A model generated the notes under the pieces. It made no database searches, was not told the origin of the DNA, and saw nothing but the letters and a program-made list of their open reading frames with translations. The position numbers and the translations under genes are program-made. A DNA stretch of 64,000 bases from Chloranthus sessilifolius. Lineage: Eukaryota > Streptophyta > Magnoliopsida > Chloranthales > Chloranthaceae. Below, piece by piece: positions 32,449-44,247 of the stretch; position 1 is the first letter of the stretch, and every line of letters begins with the position of its first letter. Location: NCBI GenBank assembly GCA_021018995.1, contig CM037593.1, forward strand, positions 12,366,088 through 12,430,087, read 5' to 3'.

Positions 32449-32651
32449 ATCGATTGAGATTTTAAATTCAATCGATTGATCTTATGGCGGCTATTTTGCC
32501 TTTTAGATCTGAATTTGAATTCAATCAATTGCATTTTGAGACTCAATCGATTGAGTTTAAATTCACTTAAGTCTGCAAATTTCAGATTTTTAATTCAATC
32601 GATTGAATTTTGTAATTCAATCAATTGAATCTTGAAATTCAATCGATTGAA
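32449..32651. repeat. Array of palindrome TCAATCGATTGA in LTR C
   Basis: Five exact TCAATCGATTGA sites plus variants TCAATCAATTGA lie in about 200 bp. The array ends 31 bp before the TATA box. Confidence 0.85.
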
Positions 32652-32681
32652 CTGTTTATGGAAGGTTTTTAGTCCGAGCCC

Positions 32682-32691
32682 TATATAAATA
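32682..32691 (+). promoter_or_regulatory. Candidate TATA box of LTR C
   Basis: TATATAAATA lies 31 bp after the last palindrome and before a pyrimidine-rich 5' leader, the layout of an LTR core promoter. Confidence 0.5.
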
Positions 32692-32975
32692 AAAGAGTGT
32701 TTAGGGGTTTGGCACTCTTCTTTTGAGTCCCTTCTGGGCAGAATTTTCTTAGTATTTTTCTTAGGTTTTCTCCTTAGTTTTTTCAGTTTGTAGTTTTAGC
32801 TTTAGATAATTTAGTTTGTAATTAGGAATCAAGGCTAAGGTTCTAGATATTTTCCTAAAAGATCCAAACACTTGATAATTAAAGAACTTTATCGATAATT
32901 TCAAATTTGTGCATTGCGTGTGGATCGGAGATGAGCGGCTAAAATCACTCATTCAAGGACGAAGCGAACCCTGGA

Positions 32976-33472
32976 TGAGATCGATCTTGTAGACCGATAT
33001 AGGATATTGTACGATTGATAAATTGTCGTGGTTGTATGTTTGTGATACGTTATGTCTTTCGCATGATTTATGTCGTGATTGAATGCGTCATAGTGTTAAG
33101 ATAGGGTATGTCGAATCTAATAATCACATTATTTTCAAATCCTTTTGATTGTAGTAAAATGAGGCTTGTTACAATTATTGAATCATACGACTGTAAGTTT
33201 GCGCATATTGTGTTATCATCAAATACTCATTTATAGTGGTAGATCTTGGTTATCGGCTATAATAAAAGAATTATTCCACTTAGATCGATCTTGTAGATCG
33301 ATATAGGATGACAATCGATTGATTTTTCTAGTGTGGTTATGTGTTTGTGATGCGTTTTGTATTTTGCATGGTTCATGTCGTGATTGAATACGTCATAGTG
33401 TTAGGAGAGTGTATGCCGATTATCATAGTCACATTTTTATTGAATCGTTTTTCTTATAGTTAAATGAGGGCA
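32976..33472 (+). repeat. Degenerate direct duplication in leader C
   Basis: Units 32976-33170 and 33280-33472 both run from 'gatcgatcttgtaga.cgatatagga' through 'catgtcgtgattgaatgcgtcatagtgtta' to 'agt.aaatgaggc'. They lie about 304 bp apart and have many substitutions, so the duplication is old. Confidence 0.7.
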
Positions 33473-33790
33473 AATAATTTACCATTAAAATGTTTGGATT
33501 GTTAGTAGGAAAATTATGAATCTAGGGTTAGCTAAATCCTTAAATCCTTTAATCATAATTGTTTCGATTATCGATTGTTTTTCTTGCATAGGCATTGTTT
33601 AGATCTTTTTAATTTTGTCTTGAATAGTTGTTAATCTTTATCATAAAAATCTCAACCTTTGGTACTTCCTTAAGTTCTTTTTGCACTTTTAGAAATTAAT
33701 TAAAATTTTGCGCTCTATAGTTTGACACCCTTGTACTCGCCCTCATTTATCGAACTTGTGCACTTGCAAGGATACTATTTTAAAACAATC

Positions 33791-34780
33791 GATTGACTGA
33801 GAAGCAGAAACTTGCCAACTCTATGGCAAATCGATCGATTGATTTATTTAAACTAATCGATCAATTCTGAATTGTGACCAGTCCAATTTGTTTAAAAAAA
33901 AAAAGCAGGGAGTGACCTTGGCTCTTCCCCCTCCTCCTTTGAAAGAGACGTTGAGCGAGCATCGTTGGTATTTATGCCAATTTGTTATCATATTTTTCTA
34001 ACTGTCCTATTGTTATTTTCATGTTTACAGTTTTGTGCAATAAGGACATAGCACCACTTAGGTTTGGGGGTGTTGTGCTTAATGCATGGTTCATGTTCTT
34101 TAACTTTTATTTCGCGTGTTGATCCACTGTTTAAAATACACCTTCAATACCATGTTTAAAAAATAAAAAATAAATCATCACTGTTTATTTTTGGCGTAGT
34201 TTTCAAATTGTAGTCACTAATGCATGAAAATTTTAATTCTTAAATATTCATACCATGGTAAAACTGCTATTGTTTAGGATAATTAATTCCATTGTGAACA
34301 TTTAAAGATTGGTTTGAAATTTATGCTTAGAAAATTTTTTGTATCTTCGCCAATATTAGGTTCGGAAATCAAAAGATTAGTTAAAATCTATAGAGAGTAG
34401 AGTAGAGTAGAGAGACGAACAAAGAAACGAGATTGCTTCTGGTAGGCTTATATTGTAAAGCTACTTTACAAAATTGCCATTAAAAATTATTAAAGGTACC
34501 CGCCTATCCTTAAAAAAACTAATATGAAGAATCGACTCGCTGAGTCAATAAACTCGACTAATTTTCCACGTCGACTCAATGAGCCGACCGATTTTGAAGG
34601 TAAAAAAGAGGCACAAAAGTTTCTACTCGAGTCGACACGGAACTTGGTCGAGCCGGGTAGACTCAACAAGGTTTTAAACCATGCTTGAAACAAATAAAAT
34701 AGACTAAAGAGCAGGTCATTCTACCATTGTACCAAAGATTATTAATTGTTGCAGAGAAACTGCCAAAAATACTTAAAATA
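33791..34780. other. AT-rich intergenic with small repeat remnants
   Basis: Palindrome-like 'aatcgatcgattg' sites occur at 33830-33870. A segment at about 34520-34690 is rich in GTCGACTC/GACTCG words and ends 'ggttttaaaccatgcttgaa', likely a short non-autonomous element. A short (GTAGA)n-like run is at 34395-34412. No gene. Confidence 0.4.
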
Positions 34781-34784
34781 GAGC

Positions 34785-35390
34785 TAAAAATCTGGTTTGC
34801 AAGAGGCACGGGCCAATGTCGAGGAAGGCATCAGTATTTGTATGGCAAAAGGGGATAAGGTGAGATTTTGGAGGGACCAAAGGTGGGATGATCTACCTTT
34901 CAAGAAAAGATTTCCTGGTATATCTATGGGCTGGCAATGAATAGGAATGCGATGGTTGAGGAAATTTGGGATAGAGATCGCACGGAGCCTACATGGAATA
35001 TCCAATTATGCAGAAATTTAAAGGAAGAGGAGGTAGGGGAACTATAGGAGTTGTTTGAGGAACTAAACTTGGTAAGAGCAGACAAGCAAAGGCAAGATAG
35101 GGTGATATGGCGCCAGCAGAAGGGAAAATTCACCGTAATTTCCTTGTACAAATTCCTGATAAGGAGACCATTGATTGAGCTTCCATGGACCTCACTATCA
35201 AAGACAACAGCCTTTTTGAAGGTCAAATCTTTGACTGGGAACTGGCATGGGGAAGAACACTAACTAGTGTCCATCTATAGAAAAGGAAGAAGAGACCATC
35301 AAGCACCTACTGATACATTGCCAATTTGCGAAACAGATCTAGGCCTATTTCCTGGCGGAATTAAGAGTGTATACATGTCTACGCGAGTCC
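34785..35390 (+). pseudogene. L1 ORF2 3' fragment (zf-RVT region)
   Basis: Plus-strand frames give 'NVEEGISICMAKGDKVRFWR' (the usual L1 block before zf-RVT) near 34815-34880, and 'RVIWRQQKGKFTVISLYKFL' at 35095-35155. The zf-RVT end 'ETIKHLLIHCQFAKQIWAYF' is at about 35290-35350. No 5' part and no poly(A) are seen. Confidence 0.65.
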
Positions 35391-37890
35391 TGCACCAACA
35401 TTTACTTAATTTTACCTGAAATTTTATGTTCTGTGTTAAATTCTGCAACCTTGTCTTGTATTAATGCATAAGCTAACTCCATTTGAATGATTATTGATAT
35501 ACTGTTATCTAGATTTTATTGAATCATTGTTACCTGCTAAGTGCCACTACTTACGGTTTATTTTATCAACCTTACAGAGCCACCGACTCAGCGTTAGATC
35601 CATTAAGCCTTTCAATTACCCCTTGAAAGGCGCTTTGTGTTATTTTGGGAGCACCGGCCGCCATCTGGATTGGCCTACGAGACTTTTTTATGGGACTTGT
35701 TTAAGTTTATTTTTATTTTGAGCCATAGATGAACTTCATAATATTTCAGACAATACAATAAGTTTTGTATATATATTTTTTTGTGGGTTTAACTTGGTGG
35801 GTTAGATAGATTTACAATAGCGAGATTACTTTTTTATTTTCGCTTTATCGTAACCTTGTAGTGATTAGCCCTTAAATATTTGATTTAGGTTTCAAAAGAA
35901 AATTTTAACTTTCCACCGTGTATGCTTTGTTTGAGACCAATTGGATATCGGGAAAGATACGATAAGCTTTCGCCATGCATGTTTGTTTCCGATCCGACTC
36001 CCGCTCGTGCACCAGAGATCTGGAGGGTGGGTGCGGGTACCAAAATGGGGGCGGGGATTTATATTCATAGTTAGCCATTTCCCTAATCATATATTCCCTC
36101 TCTTTGAACTTGTGTTGTACTAAGGCTGATTGAAATTTCTTTAATAGCGACAACAATAAGTAACTATTGGAAGGATGGGAATTTGAGCTAGCTGAATTGG
36201 CCTTCAGATCCATGAACTTAATACATTCGAGGATGAAGAATGACCCAAGGCCCTGAAATGTTCAATAGAATATCTTTCTCACACATGTGAAGGCTTGAAA
36301 AGAACTAAATCCCAAGGGCTTTGAGAACCTTCTTTTAAATTTTTTTATTCTTTCAAGGATCAATCCCAACTTACCCAATAAAAAAAGTATTTTATTATTC
36401 TTTGAAAGTTAGAAGTCTTTTCCTTGTTTCTAATGTAAATAGTGGCCAATGGGAATAGCTGTCCAGCAACTCATTACACTGGTGCAAACTTTTTGACCGC
36501 TCACCCCATGCGGCACCCAAACATTATCATGCCAATTTTAGCCTATTCACCAATCGGATTTGACATTGACTGCCCATGGCAAGAACTTGTGCTGCCCTCG
36601 TGCAGCCCTGTGGCACCTCCTACATAGTGGTTCATCCAACTTGATGCAAGTCAAGTCAAACTCACCCATTGCGCATGCCTAAAACCTTTGTGCTAAATCA
36701 GTTTAAAGGCTCGCCATCTAGCCCCAGACTTGATCAACTGTTGGCCTTTTCATGCTCATGATTCAGGCTTTGTAACGTGCACTGGTCCCTCACACTCGAC
36801 AGTCGCATGTCAACTCATCATGTCATTCCATTCCCCAATAACTCTTGCCATTATACAAAACCAAGCCCACCTTGTGCATAGCTTGAGGCTCCAACCTGCT
36901 CATCGAATTATAAGCTCATCCAACCCCTCGTGTATGTTGGGGAGTGTGTGTGAGTGTATTGTACTATGTTGGTGTGTAGTGAGACACAATGTCTTGTGGA
37001 TGAGCGTGGTAATTTCTCTCTCTCACCTTAAACCTTGCATCTTCATCTACCTCTTCTAAACCCTTAATCAAACAATTCTTCATTTTTTTTGTAGTCTAAG
37101 TGGGAACTGAGCTAGGAGCTTAGGACACCTTGACCTATCGTGCCATGTCATCAATGTGATTGGTGTCGAGACACAAACTTGGCTTTTCAATGGTTTCTCT
37201 ATTCATGGTTTCCTGAGCATTTGATTGGTGTGGAGACACAAACTTGCTGGAATCTAATCTTATTTGGATCAGAATTCCATGTAGAACCTGTCTGGTCCAA
37301 TATTTTTTAGACTTAATCAATATTGCGGTGTATATCTTCATCATGCCTAGTTCCCTTTCTACCATTCTCTGACACGAGATTCTTTGCCCTTAACTTTTTA
37401 GGGGTTGTCAAGGGTCAGTTTCATAGTTGGATCGGGATTTCATTGGCCTCCTGTGGATGTGGTATGATGTCATTTGGTTGAGGTTTGATGAAGTGACAAA
37501 CTCTTTTGTACTTGTATATGTGTTGAAAGCCGTCCTAAATATTTTTTGTTGGAGTAATTAATATCAAAATTCTGGTCTTGTCCGAATCTATGGTGAGAGA
37601 GTGGATGTGACTTTAGTCCATAAATCTGTTGTTGAGGTCTGATTCATAGATCTGTCTATTATCTAGCTCTGACTGGTTATCTGAAAATCAGTATCTCTCT
37701 GCTGTGGTGTTTTTTATGGTACTAACTGCTGGTGTAAACGAGCACAGTAGGTATTCGACTAAAGGCCTGTAAAGAACTTTACATGATTATTGCATAGTTG
37801 TGAGAGTTACAGTTTGAATTGGCTTCTTGATAGTTGCGGATTAATTTGGTTTGGGCTTGGTAAATTAAATGGAGATGACCAACATGATTC
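35391..37890. other. Intergenic / unclear, possibly decayed copia 5' region
   Basis: No domain is recognisable. Around 36935-37065 a phrase 'ggggagtgtgtgtgagtg...ttggtgtgtag' followed by CT-rich sequence loosely resembles the copia LTRs at 40414 and 54683. It could be a decayed 5' LTR of the copia copy that follows, but no PBS was found. Confidence 0.3.
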
Positions 37891-38559
37891 TATGTCTCTT
37901 CCAACATCACAGCATGTTACGTTTGTGTTGGCTGCCACTTCTTCATCTCCCACTTAACACTGGGTGATTGACTCCAAAAACTTCTTCATACCTCGACTGA
38001 AGATTCTCAGGGTTATTCATCGTACTCTCCTCCACAATTATTCTCTCAAGTTCGATTGGTGGATTGATTCTTCTACCCATGTTATAGGTGTAGAAATCAT
38101 TCTAGTATCATCTACTCTTTTCTTGTCTCATGTTCTTCAGATTTCCCATTAAACTACAAATTTGCTCAGCTAGTAGACTCGGTAAATATTTAAGCTGTTC
38201 CATTACTCTCAGTCCTTCCTATTGTGTTGTCCAGGATCTAGCCACTAATAGAACTGTTCGTAAAGGCATTGAGAGATGGCATATACTATACGAGTGTAGA
38301 TCATAGTGCCCTTCTGTTGCTACCGTTGATGCAATTATTCTCTTGATCTTTCAACATGATGCCCGTTTCTATTACCAGTATCCCAAATACTCTCTCCCTA
38401 TGGCACACCATAGTAGGGGATATAGGATTCAAAATTCTATGCTCTTTCATTCCAACTTTTTAAAACCGTTTGCATGTCTTCAAGTTTCAAAGTAAGAGTT
38501 GCACTTTATCCCTCATGAATGCATGCATAGGTGCAGTTCTCCTTTTGAGTTGACTCACT

Positions 38560-39270
38560 CTTATGTATTGGAGCGATCCCTCTCCTGTTATCTCCCTTGA
38601 AGGACTTCTCTATTTTGTTGCTTTTTATTACACTTCTGTTACTTGGGTCCATCTCGTTAAATATAAAGAGGAAGTATTCTATAAGTTCGACAAATTCCAT
38701 TCCACCGTTTGGAATCAATATGGAACCTCTATTAGAACTTTTCATTCTAATAATGGGGAGAGTACACCTCTCATTCATTTGTTCAATATCTTATAGATAG
38801 TGGATTGTCCATCAATATATGCCTCCCTATACTTCTCAACAAAATGGAGTTTGTTAAGCGCAAACATAGACATCCTATTAGAGTTATTTGGTATTCCTTG
38901 AGGGGTGTGCATGTGCCTAAGACCTATTGGTCAATGGCCTTACACACTGCTTACTTCTTGATTAATCATACTCCATCTATTCAGCCTCCTTTACAGAAGC
39001 ATGAAGCAGTTTCGCACCTATGTTTGCAGAACATAGCATGGACATCCTCTATCAGTCCTCATCCTCAGCCTTATGTGCAAATAGATCCAGTTGAGAGTTC
39101 TACCCTCTTGCATCCTACCACTGATTCAGTTGGGGATTCTGCCACTACTTATCTTCCCACAACCGCTTTTGATCTTGAATTACCTATTGCTCTACGCAAG
39201 GGGGTCCAATCATTTGTTACACTCTATCCTCTTGCTAGGTATATGTGTTATCAGGCAGTTTCTCCTTCTT
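38560..39270 (+). pseudogene. Copia A integrase region
   Basis: It contains 'VTWVHLVKYKEEVFYKFDKF' (about 38638-38700), 'TSIRTFHSNNGESTPLIHLF' (the D-N-G-G-E-Y block, decayed) near 38730-38790, and 'KRKHRHPIRVIWYSLRGVHV' at about 38860-38915. 'PKTYWSMALHTAYFLINHTP' follows. Catalytic residues are partly lost and frames shift twice. Confidence 0.75.
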
Positions 39271-40413
39271 AAGGGCATATCTCTTTGAGATTGATACAGT
39301 TACTACTCTATGTACTGTCCATGCAGCTCTTTCTCATCCACTAAGGTGGATGAGATGAATGCCCTTAAGAGTAATCAAACTTGGGAAAAGGTCCCCTTCC
39401 TTCAAGAAAGAAGACTGTGTCATACAAATAGGTATTTTCTATAAAACGTAATCCAGCTGGCAGTGTGGAAAAAATAGTAATTAATATAAGAGGAACTGGA
39501 ACTAATTTTTCAATTAAATAGGATATTACCGCAAGAAAGTTGCTAGATATACAGCACGTCTAATTGCTCGTGGATACAGTCAGACATATGGTCTCGATTA
39601 TGATGCAACATTTGCCTCAGTAGCTACGTTGACTTCAGCACGTGTTCTCATCTACATTGTGGGAATACTTGGGAGCACTCCCTTCATGAATGAGACTACA
39701 TTCATATCTGAATCTGCGGTTCCAACACATGCTCCAGTTCAACCTCCCTCAGCGGCTACGTCACCTGATCCAGGTCCTAGACTCCTATTCCTATTCTATG
39801 GCATGAGTAAGGTGTTGTCTTTCATTCAGGCTCATGAGAGTGAGGGAAGTTATTATCTGACCCCGAGTATCAGCGCCTTGTAGGTCCTCCAGACATTACA
39901 TTCACTGACGTCAGTTTATGCACGCTCATCGTGCTCCCCATTTAGTCATTCATCATATGCTTAGATACATTAAATCCAACCTTGACCGAAAAATATCTAT
40001 AATTCTCATGGACTTCTTGATATTATAGATATACGTATGCCAATTGGGTTCGATTTGCAACCGACCATCAACCTACTTCAGGATATTGCGTTATCCTTAG
40101 AGGTAATATAGTTTCATGGAAGAGTATAAAGCAGCCTCTTGTTTTGAAATCTAGTGTTGAAGTCAAGTATCACGCTATTGCCCCTGAAGCATGGCTTCGT
40201 TTCTTATCTCAGAGCTCGACTTATCGATTATTGGACCCATACCTATTCACATTGTTAGAGAAAAGGTTTAGGATTGCACATTGGAGCATATTGATGTATC
40301 CTCCTCCCAACAGGTTACAGATATATTCTCTAAGGCGGATGGGCCCGCCTTTCTCCAGGACATATTTGTCAAGCTGAGCGTGCATAATATTTATTCTCCA
40401 ACTTGAGGGCGAG

Positions 40414-40510
40414 TGGTGGTGTGTTTTGGTGTATATTGTCCTAGGCCAATGTGTAGTATATACATGTGGGTATGTGTGTAGTAAAGTTCTTCTATTAATA
40501 TGAAAGCTGG
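40414..40510 (+). repeat. Copia A 3' LTR, truncated
   Basis: The start TGGTGGTGTGTTTTGG follows a purine tract. It resembles the copia B LTR at 54683 over the first ~100 bp ('tattaatatgaaagct' against 'tatattaaaggct'). It is cut off by the RTE tail. Confidence 0.6.
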
Positions 40511-40529
40511 TATGACACATCTAACCAAG

Positions 40530-41169
40530 CTCATCATCGTCATCATCATCATTGTCATCACCATATCCCATCTATTTGAGGTCGATTTTGCGAGTTCTAT
40601 TTCTCTATTAGCTCTAATCTTTATTTAACTTTGTCTTCATGTCTTCTATTAAATAAAGTCCTCCATGTCCCTTCTCAATGCTGCCCTCCATGTCTTCATT
40701 GGTCTTCCTCTTCTCCTACTTCCTTGGGATTGTAGCATCTCAACCCTTCTTGCAGCGTTTGCTTCTAGTAGTCGCTAGACATGTCCAAACCACCTCAAGC
40801 AACATTCCATAATTTTTTCCTTTATCGCTGCCACTAAAAATTTCCACTTATGTACTAGTTCTGAAATTCATCCTCTTAACATACGCATCTTAGCCACATG
40901 TACTCCATCTTATTGAAGCTTTTTCGTAGCCCAACATTCAGCGCCATATAATATGGGAGGTTTAACCGTTATATAAATATCCCTTCAATGAAGTGGAACT
41001 CTTGGGTCACAATACTTCGCACGATTGTCTTCATTTCATTCAACCTGCGTTAATCCTATTTGAGACGTCTTCTTCAAATCCACCATCTAATTGTAAAGTA
41101 GAGCCTAAATAGAAAAATCTATGGCAATGTGGTAGTCGATGATTTTGTATTTTAACTAGATCCTCATCT
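40530..41169 (-). mobile_element. RTE-type LINE, 3' fragment
   Basis: On the minus strand it reads Y-L-G-S-T-L-Q-x-D-G-G (about 41110-41080), 'EEDVSNRINAG' and the R-M-N-F-R-T-S block. Downstream are L-E-V-V-W-T-C-L-A and P-R-K, then 'tttgaggtcgattttgcgag' phrases with a tail of GATGATGAC-type repeats (40530-40560). These are hallmarks of the RTE reverse-transcriptase C-terminus and 3' end. It is 5'-truncated at the MITE and full of stops. Confidence 0.7.
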
Positions 41170-41177
41170 AGGCTAAC

Positions 41178-41525
41178 CATAGTCACCAAATCGGGATTCA
41201 GTAATAGTTCGGCAAGATGAAAATTCAGAAAAATCCGGCTAATCCGGGAAGTTCGGGGAAATATTCGGAGGAAAAATCGGTGGGAAAATTTTAAAAATAA
41301 AAATAAAAAGATTTAAAATTTTTAAAAAGAAATTTTAAAAAAAATTTAAAATTTTAAAAATTTAGTAAGTCACAACTTTTTTGAAAATTTCGGGAATAAT
41401 TCGTGAATTTTGTCATCGGTCGAATTTTCGAAAAATTCGTGAATAATTCGGGATTAATTCGGGGGACCTTAAATTCGAGAATTATTCGCGAATATTTCAA
41501 AATTTTGTTGGTTTTTGTGACTATG
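41178..41525. mobile_element. hAT-like MITE, second full copy with 8-bp TSD
   Basis: The TIRs CATAGTCACCAAATC and the inverted CATAGTCACAAAAACC bound a 348-bp AT-rich interior with repeated 'aattcggg' words. The 8-bp TSD AGGCTAAC is at 41170-41177 and 41526-41533. It is the same family as 959-1189 (TIR consensus CATAGTSACMAAW). Confidence 0.8.
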
Positions 41526-42550
41526 AGGCTAACTAAGCTACTCTACCATCTCTCTAACCTCAATCGTGCATCGACCACTTATAAACCTTAAATCAAACAA
41601 GTCTTGATTTCTTGTGTGCATACCTTTGTGTCAATTAACCATGCACAATCGTGTCCCGCGTAGGTCCCAAGTGTATCTCCCTGACTTGACACAAATGCCA
41701 GGCATAGTATATCTTTGCTACATCACAATCAAGCCCCATTTTAAGCCAACTTATGAACTCATAGGGGTTCACCCATCATATTGCAACACTTAAGTAATAG
41801 GGTTCCACTCGAATGCACCGTTGTACAAAACATCTGTGACAATTTCGAACCTCTTGTTAGGGTAAAATGGACCCCCTGCAAGCACCATCCTAGGGCTACA
41901 CATAAATCCCTAGGAAACCATTGGCATGCCCTAACACATTGAAGCTCACCATCTTTGTCATAGTCCTAGAATCCTAGTGACTTCACCCCCCGAACATATA
42001 TGATTAAGAAGCAACCTTGCTAAAGTAATGGGGATATCTCAAACATATAAGTTTAGCATACTCTTCATGTTGCCCACCACTCAACCCACATCAAGGCTGC
42101 ATGACTCGCATGTCTACCTTCGAAGCTGCACAGGCCACAACACATGTATGCACCAAAGCCATGCGACACCTTTGTGTGCCTACACGACTCAGCCAGCATC
42201 CCACACGCCCAACATATGTCGCAATGCGTCATACAACTCATTGTTGCGCACATCCCACCAATCGGCTGCACACCTTCATGCCTCATGCCTCAGCAGAGAG
42301 ACCATGTGATCCGCTCGTGTGCCTGTCCCTAGCATCCAGCCTACATATTCATGCAACATGAGCTAGCCAAGTTATTAGCCCATGCTAGTGCTCCAATCAT
42401 GTGCCTAGCACAATGTAACCATCACAAGTTGCTATTGACAGTGAGGGTCATCCTTTTAAGTGACAGGTATCCTCCATATCTGATGGTGGAAGAAAAGTTC
42501 CTCCACCTTACAAAGACTCTTATTCATTCTCTGCTTCTAGAGCTGAAATG

Positions 42551-42692
42551 AAAACACTTACTCGCTTTTTCTCTTGCTGCTTGGTTAAGATTTTCATTCA
42601 ATGTTGATATGGTCACCTCACACCATCTTCCATTGGTACCTGTAATCTCTCCAGAATACAACTTACTAACTTCAACCAAAGTCCAAGCAATA
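42551..42692 (-). other. Possible internal exon, unidentified
   Basis: The minus strand encodes 'LGPCMVMRPNIAWTLVEVSK' and then 'LYSGEITGTNGRWCEVTIST', up to 'AAREKAS' followed by a strong donor GTAAGT at about 42550. Extending upstream meets a TGA, so the acceptor would be an AG within 'gatcaag' or nearby. The content looks protein-coding. I do not recognise the family. Confidence 0.35.
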
Positions 42693-44247
42693 TTTGGTCT
42701 CATGACCATACATGGACCAAGCTTGATCAATTCTCAAAAGGATTCTTCAGGAACATAATGTGGAATTGGTAAGAAAATCAGACCCTAAAGAGTAACAAGG
42801 AACTAGAGGGTAAGATAACTTTATCCATCTTGAAATATTGCATTATTTGTACAGGCGTGCACAGCTGAAATGCTTCTCAGACATTTTGAAGCAACAGTGA
42901 AACAAATAAATTTGTTATTAGATCTTGCTAGATTAGCCTATGAACCGTAGTAACATTTTCAACTAAACTTCCACAAGTGCTTAACGAAGAATCAAGCAGA
43001 CAAGTTCAATACCAAGTTGATTCAGAGCTCATTCTCAGTTGTAGCATTTCTTATCTAAATGCTTTCTTCCAATTTTCAGTTGTATCTGATTGATGTAGCT
43101 GTTAGTATTCCTATTTTTGTCCATACAAAAAAAATGAAGGATAAAAAAACTAAAAACAAATGAATGAAAAATATAAGTCACAGAAGAGACTGACAACTAG
43201 CATGCATGTACTTAAAAACAGAGTACCATAAACAAGAAAATAAATGTATTTGCAAGCTTCACAAAGGTTAAATCACAACCCATTAATGTCAAACAATGTC
43301 TGCACAAGGATTAGGTAACAAGATGATGCAACAACTTTATAGAGTGCTTGGGAAAGTTTGGACTAGGCTATGAAAATTGGACGTAATCACGATCATGATT
43401 TAGTCCCATACAAATGAGGCCTGACAACTACTATGATAATAAATCATAGAGCCTTGGCTAACCGAAAAAAATAGAACAATGAAATTGTCCAAATGGAAAG
43501 AACTCATCGATCTCACCCATCCAAACCACATTAACCTTCCAGAGTAAATTATAGATCATCACATGCATACAAAATTATAAGATAAAAGCGCAACATTTGT
43601 CAGGAATGTAAAAGCTTAGTAAGGCATCTAATTCATGAAACTCAATGATCACATATGTTCTTGATATACTATATCCATAACATTTGGTGAGAAAATTTAT
43701 GCCTCCATGGAATCAGCATTTAGAACACTGTCAAAAAAGGATATCATACATGAATACAAATTGATACTCATATTTTTACCAAACCCAAGCTGCAGCCTCA
43801 AAGTTGGAAAAGAAAATTTGCCAAGGTAGTGGGCCTGCTATAGAAGATGCAGTCGTGAAGGAAATTCAGTTTCTCCAAACGCACCTTAAGTTTCTAATAT
43901 GCACCTAAAATAAAAGTACCACAGACAGATCAAATTCTTTCCAAAGATGATAAGAACCTCCAAAATTCAGAGAAAATTATCTTAATTGAACTTTAATACG
44001 TACCCTCAATCTTTCACAGAAGAAAACACGGTTGTTGAAGTGCTCCATACATCAATAATACAGATTATACACTGGCCCAGCAGCAACACATGTCAAGAGA
44101 CTGCAAAACAACAAGCATTTCTGGCGAGCATTACTTCTCTAAAATCAAGATGTTACTATAAGGTCTGGACTGAAAATGTGATGGTGTTTGCTCAGCATAC
44201 CATCAATAACAATTCAACGATCAAAAGAGTGTTGTCCAAGGCTAAAT

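Larger units (their letters stand above)
32405..33790 (+). mobile_element. LTR/leader region C, relative of LTR B (palindromes, TATA box, duplicated leader)
   Basis: In plus order: an array of TCAATCGATTGA palindromes (32449-32651), a TATA box TATATAAATA (32682-32691) and a pyrimidine-rich leader. Then come 'gatgagcggctaaa' (about 32930), a roughly 195-bp unit present twice (32976-33170 and 33280-33472), and 'ttgacacccttgtactcgcc...cttgtgcacttgcaagg' (33720-33770). The same landmarks occur in the same order on the minus strand of LTR B. The outer limits and a TSD were not fixed. Confidence 0.55.
37900..40510 (+). mobile_element. Ty1/copia retrotransposon remnant A (protease to 3' LTR)
   Basis: Protease-region blocks at 37950-38160 match copia B at 55930-56130. 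Integrase core and copia 'PKTYWSMALHTAYFLINHTP' blocks lie at about 38560-39000, a short RT piece 'ARYTARLIARGYSQTYGLDY' at 39545-39605, and RNase H 'SGYCVILRGNIVSWKSIKQP' at 40080-40140. The purine tract at 40400-40413 is followed by a 3' LTR start at 40414. The catalytic Y-V-D-D part of RT is deleted, and linker sequence appears after the RT piece, so the interior is rearranged. Confidence 0.8.

Noticed and set aside
42028..42361. Cluster of four His/Cys-rich open frames
   Set aside because: They overlap in different frames over the same C-rich sequence. No one frame shows family motifs.
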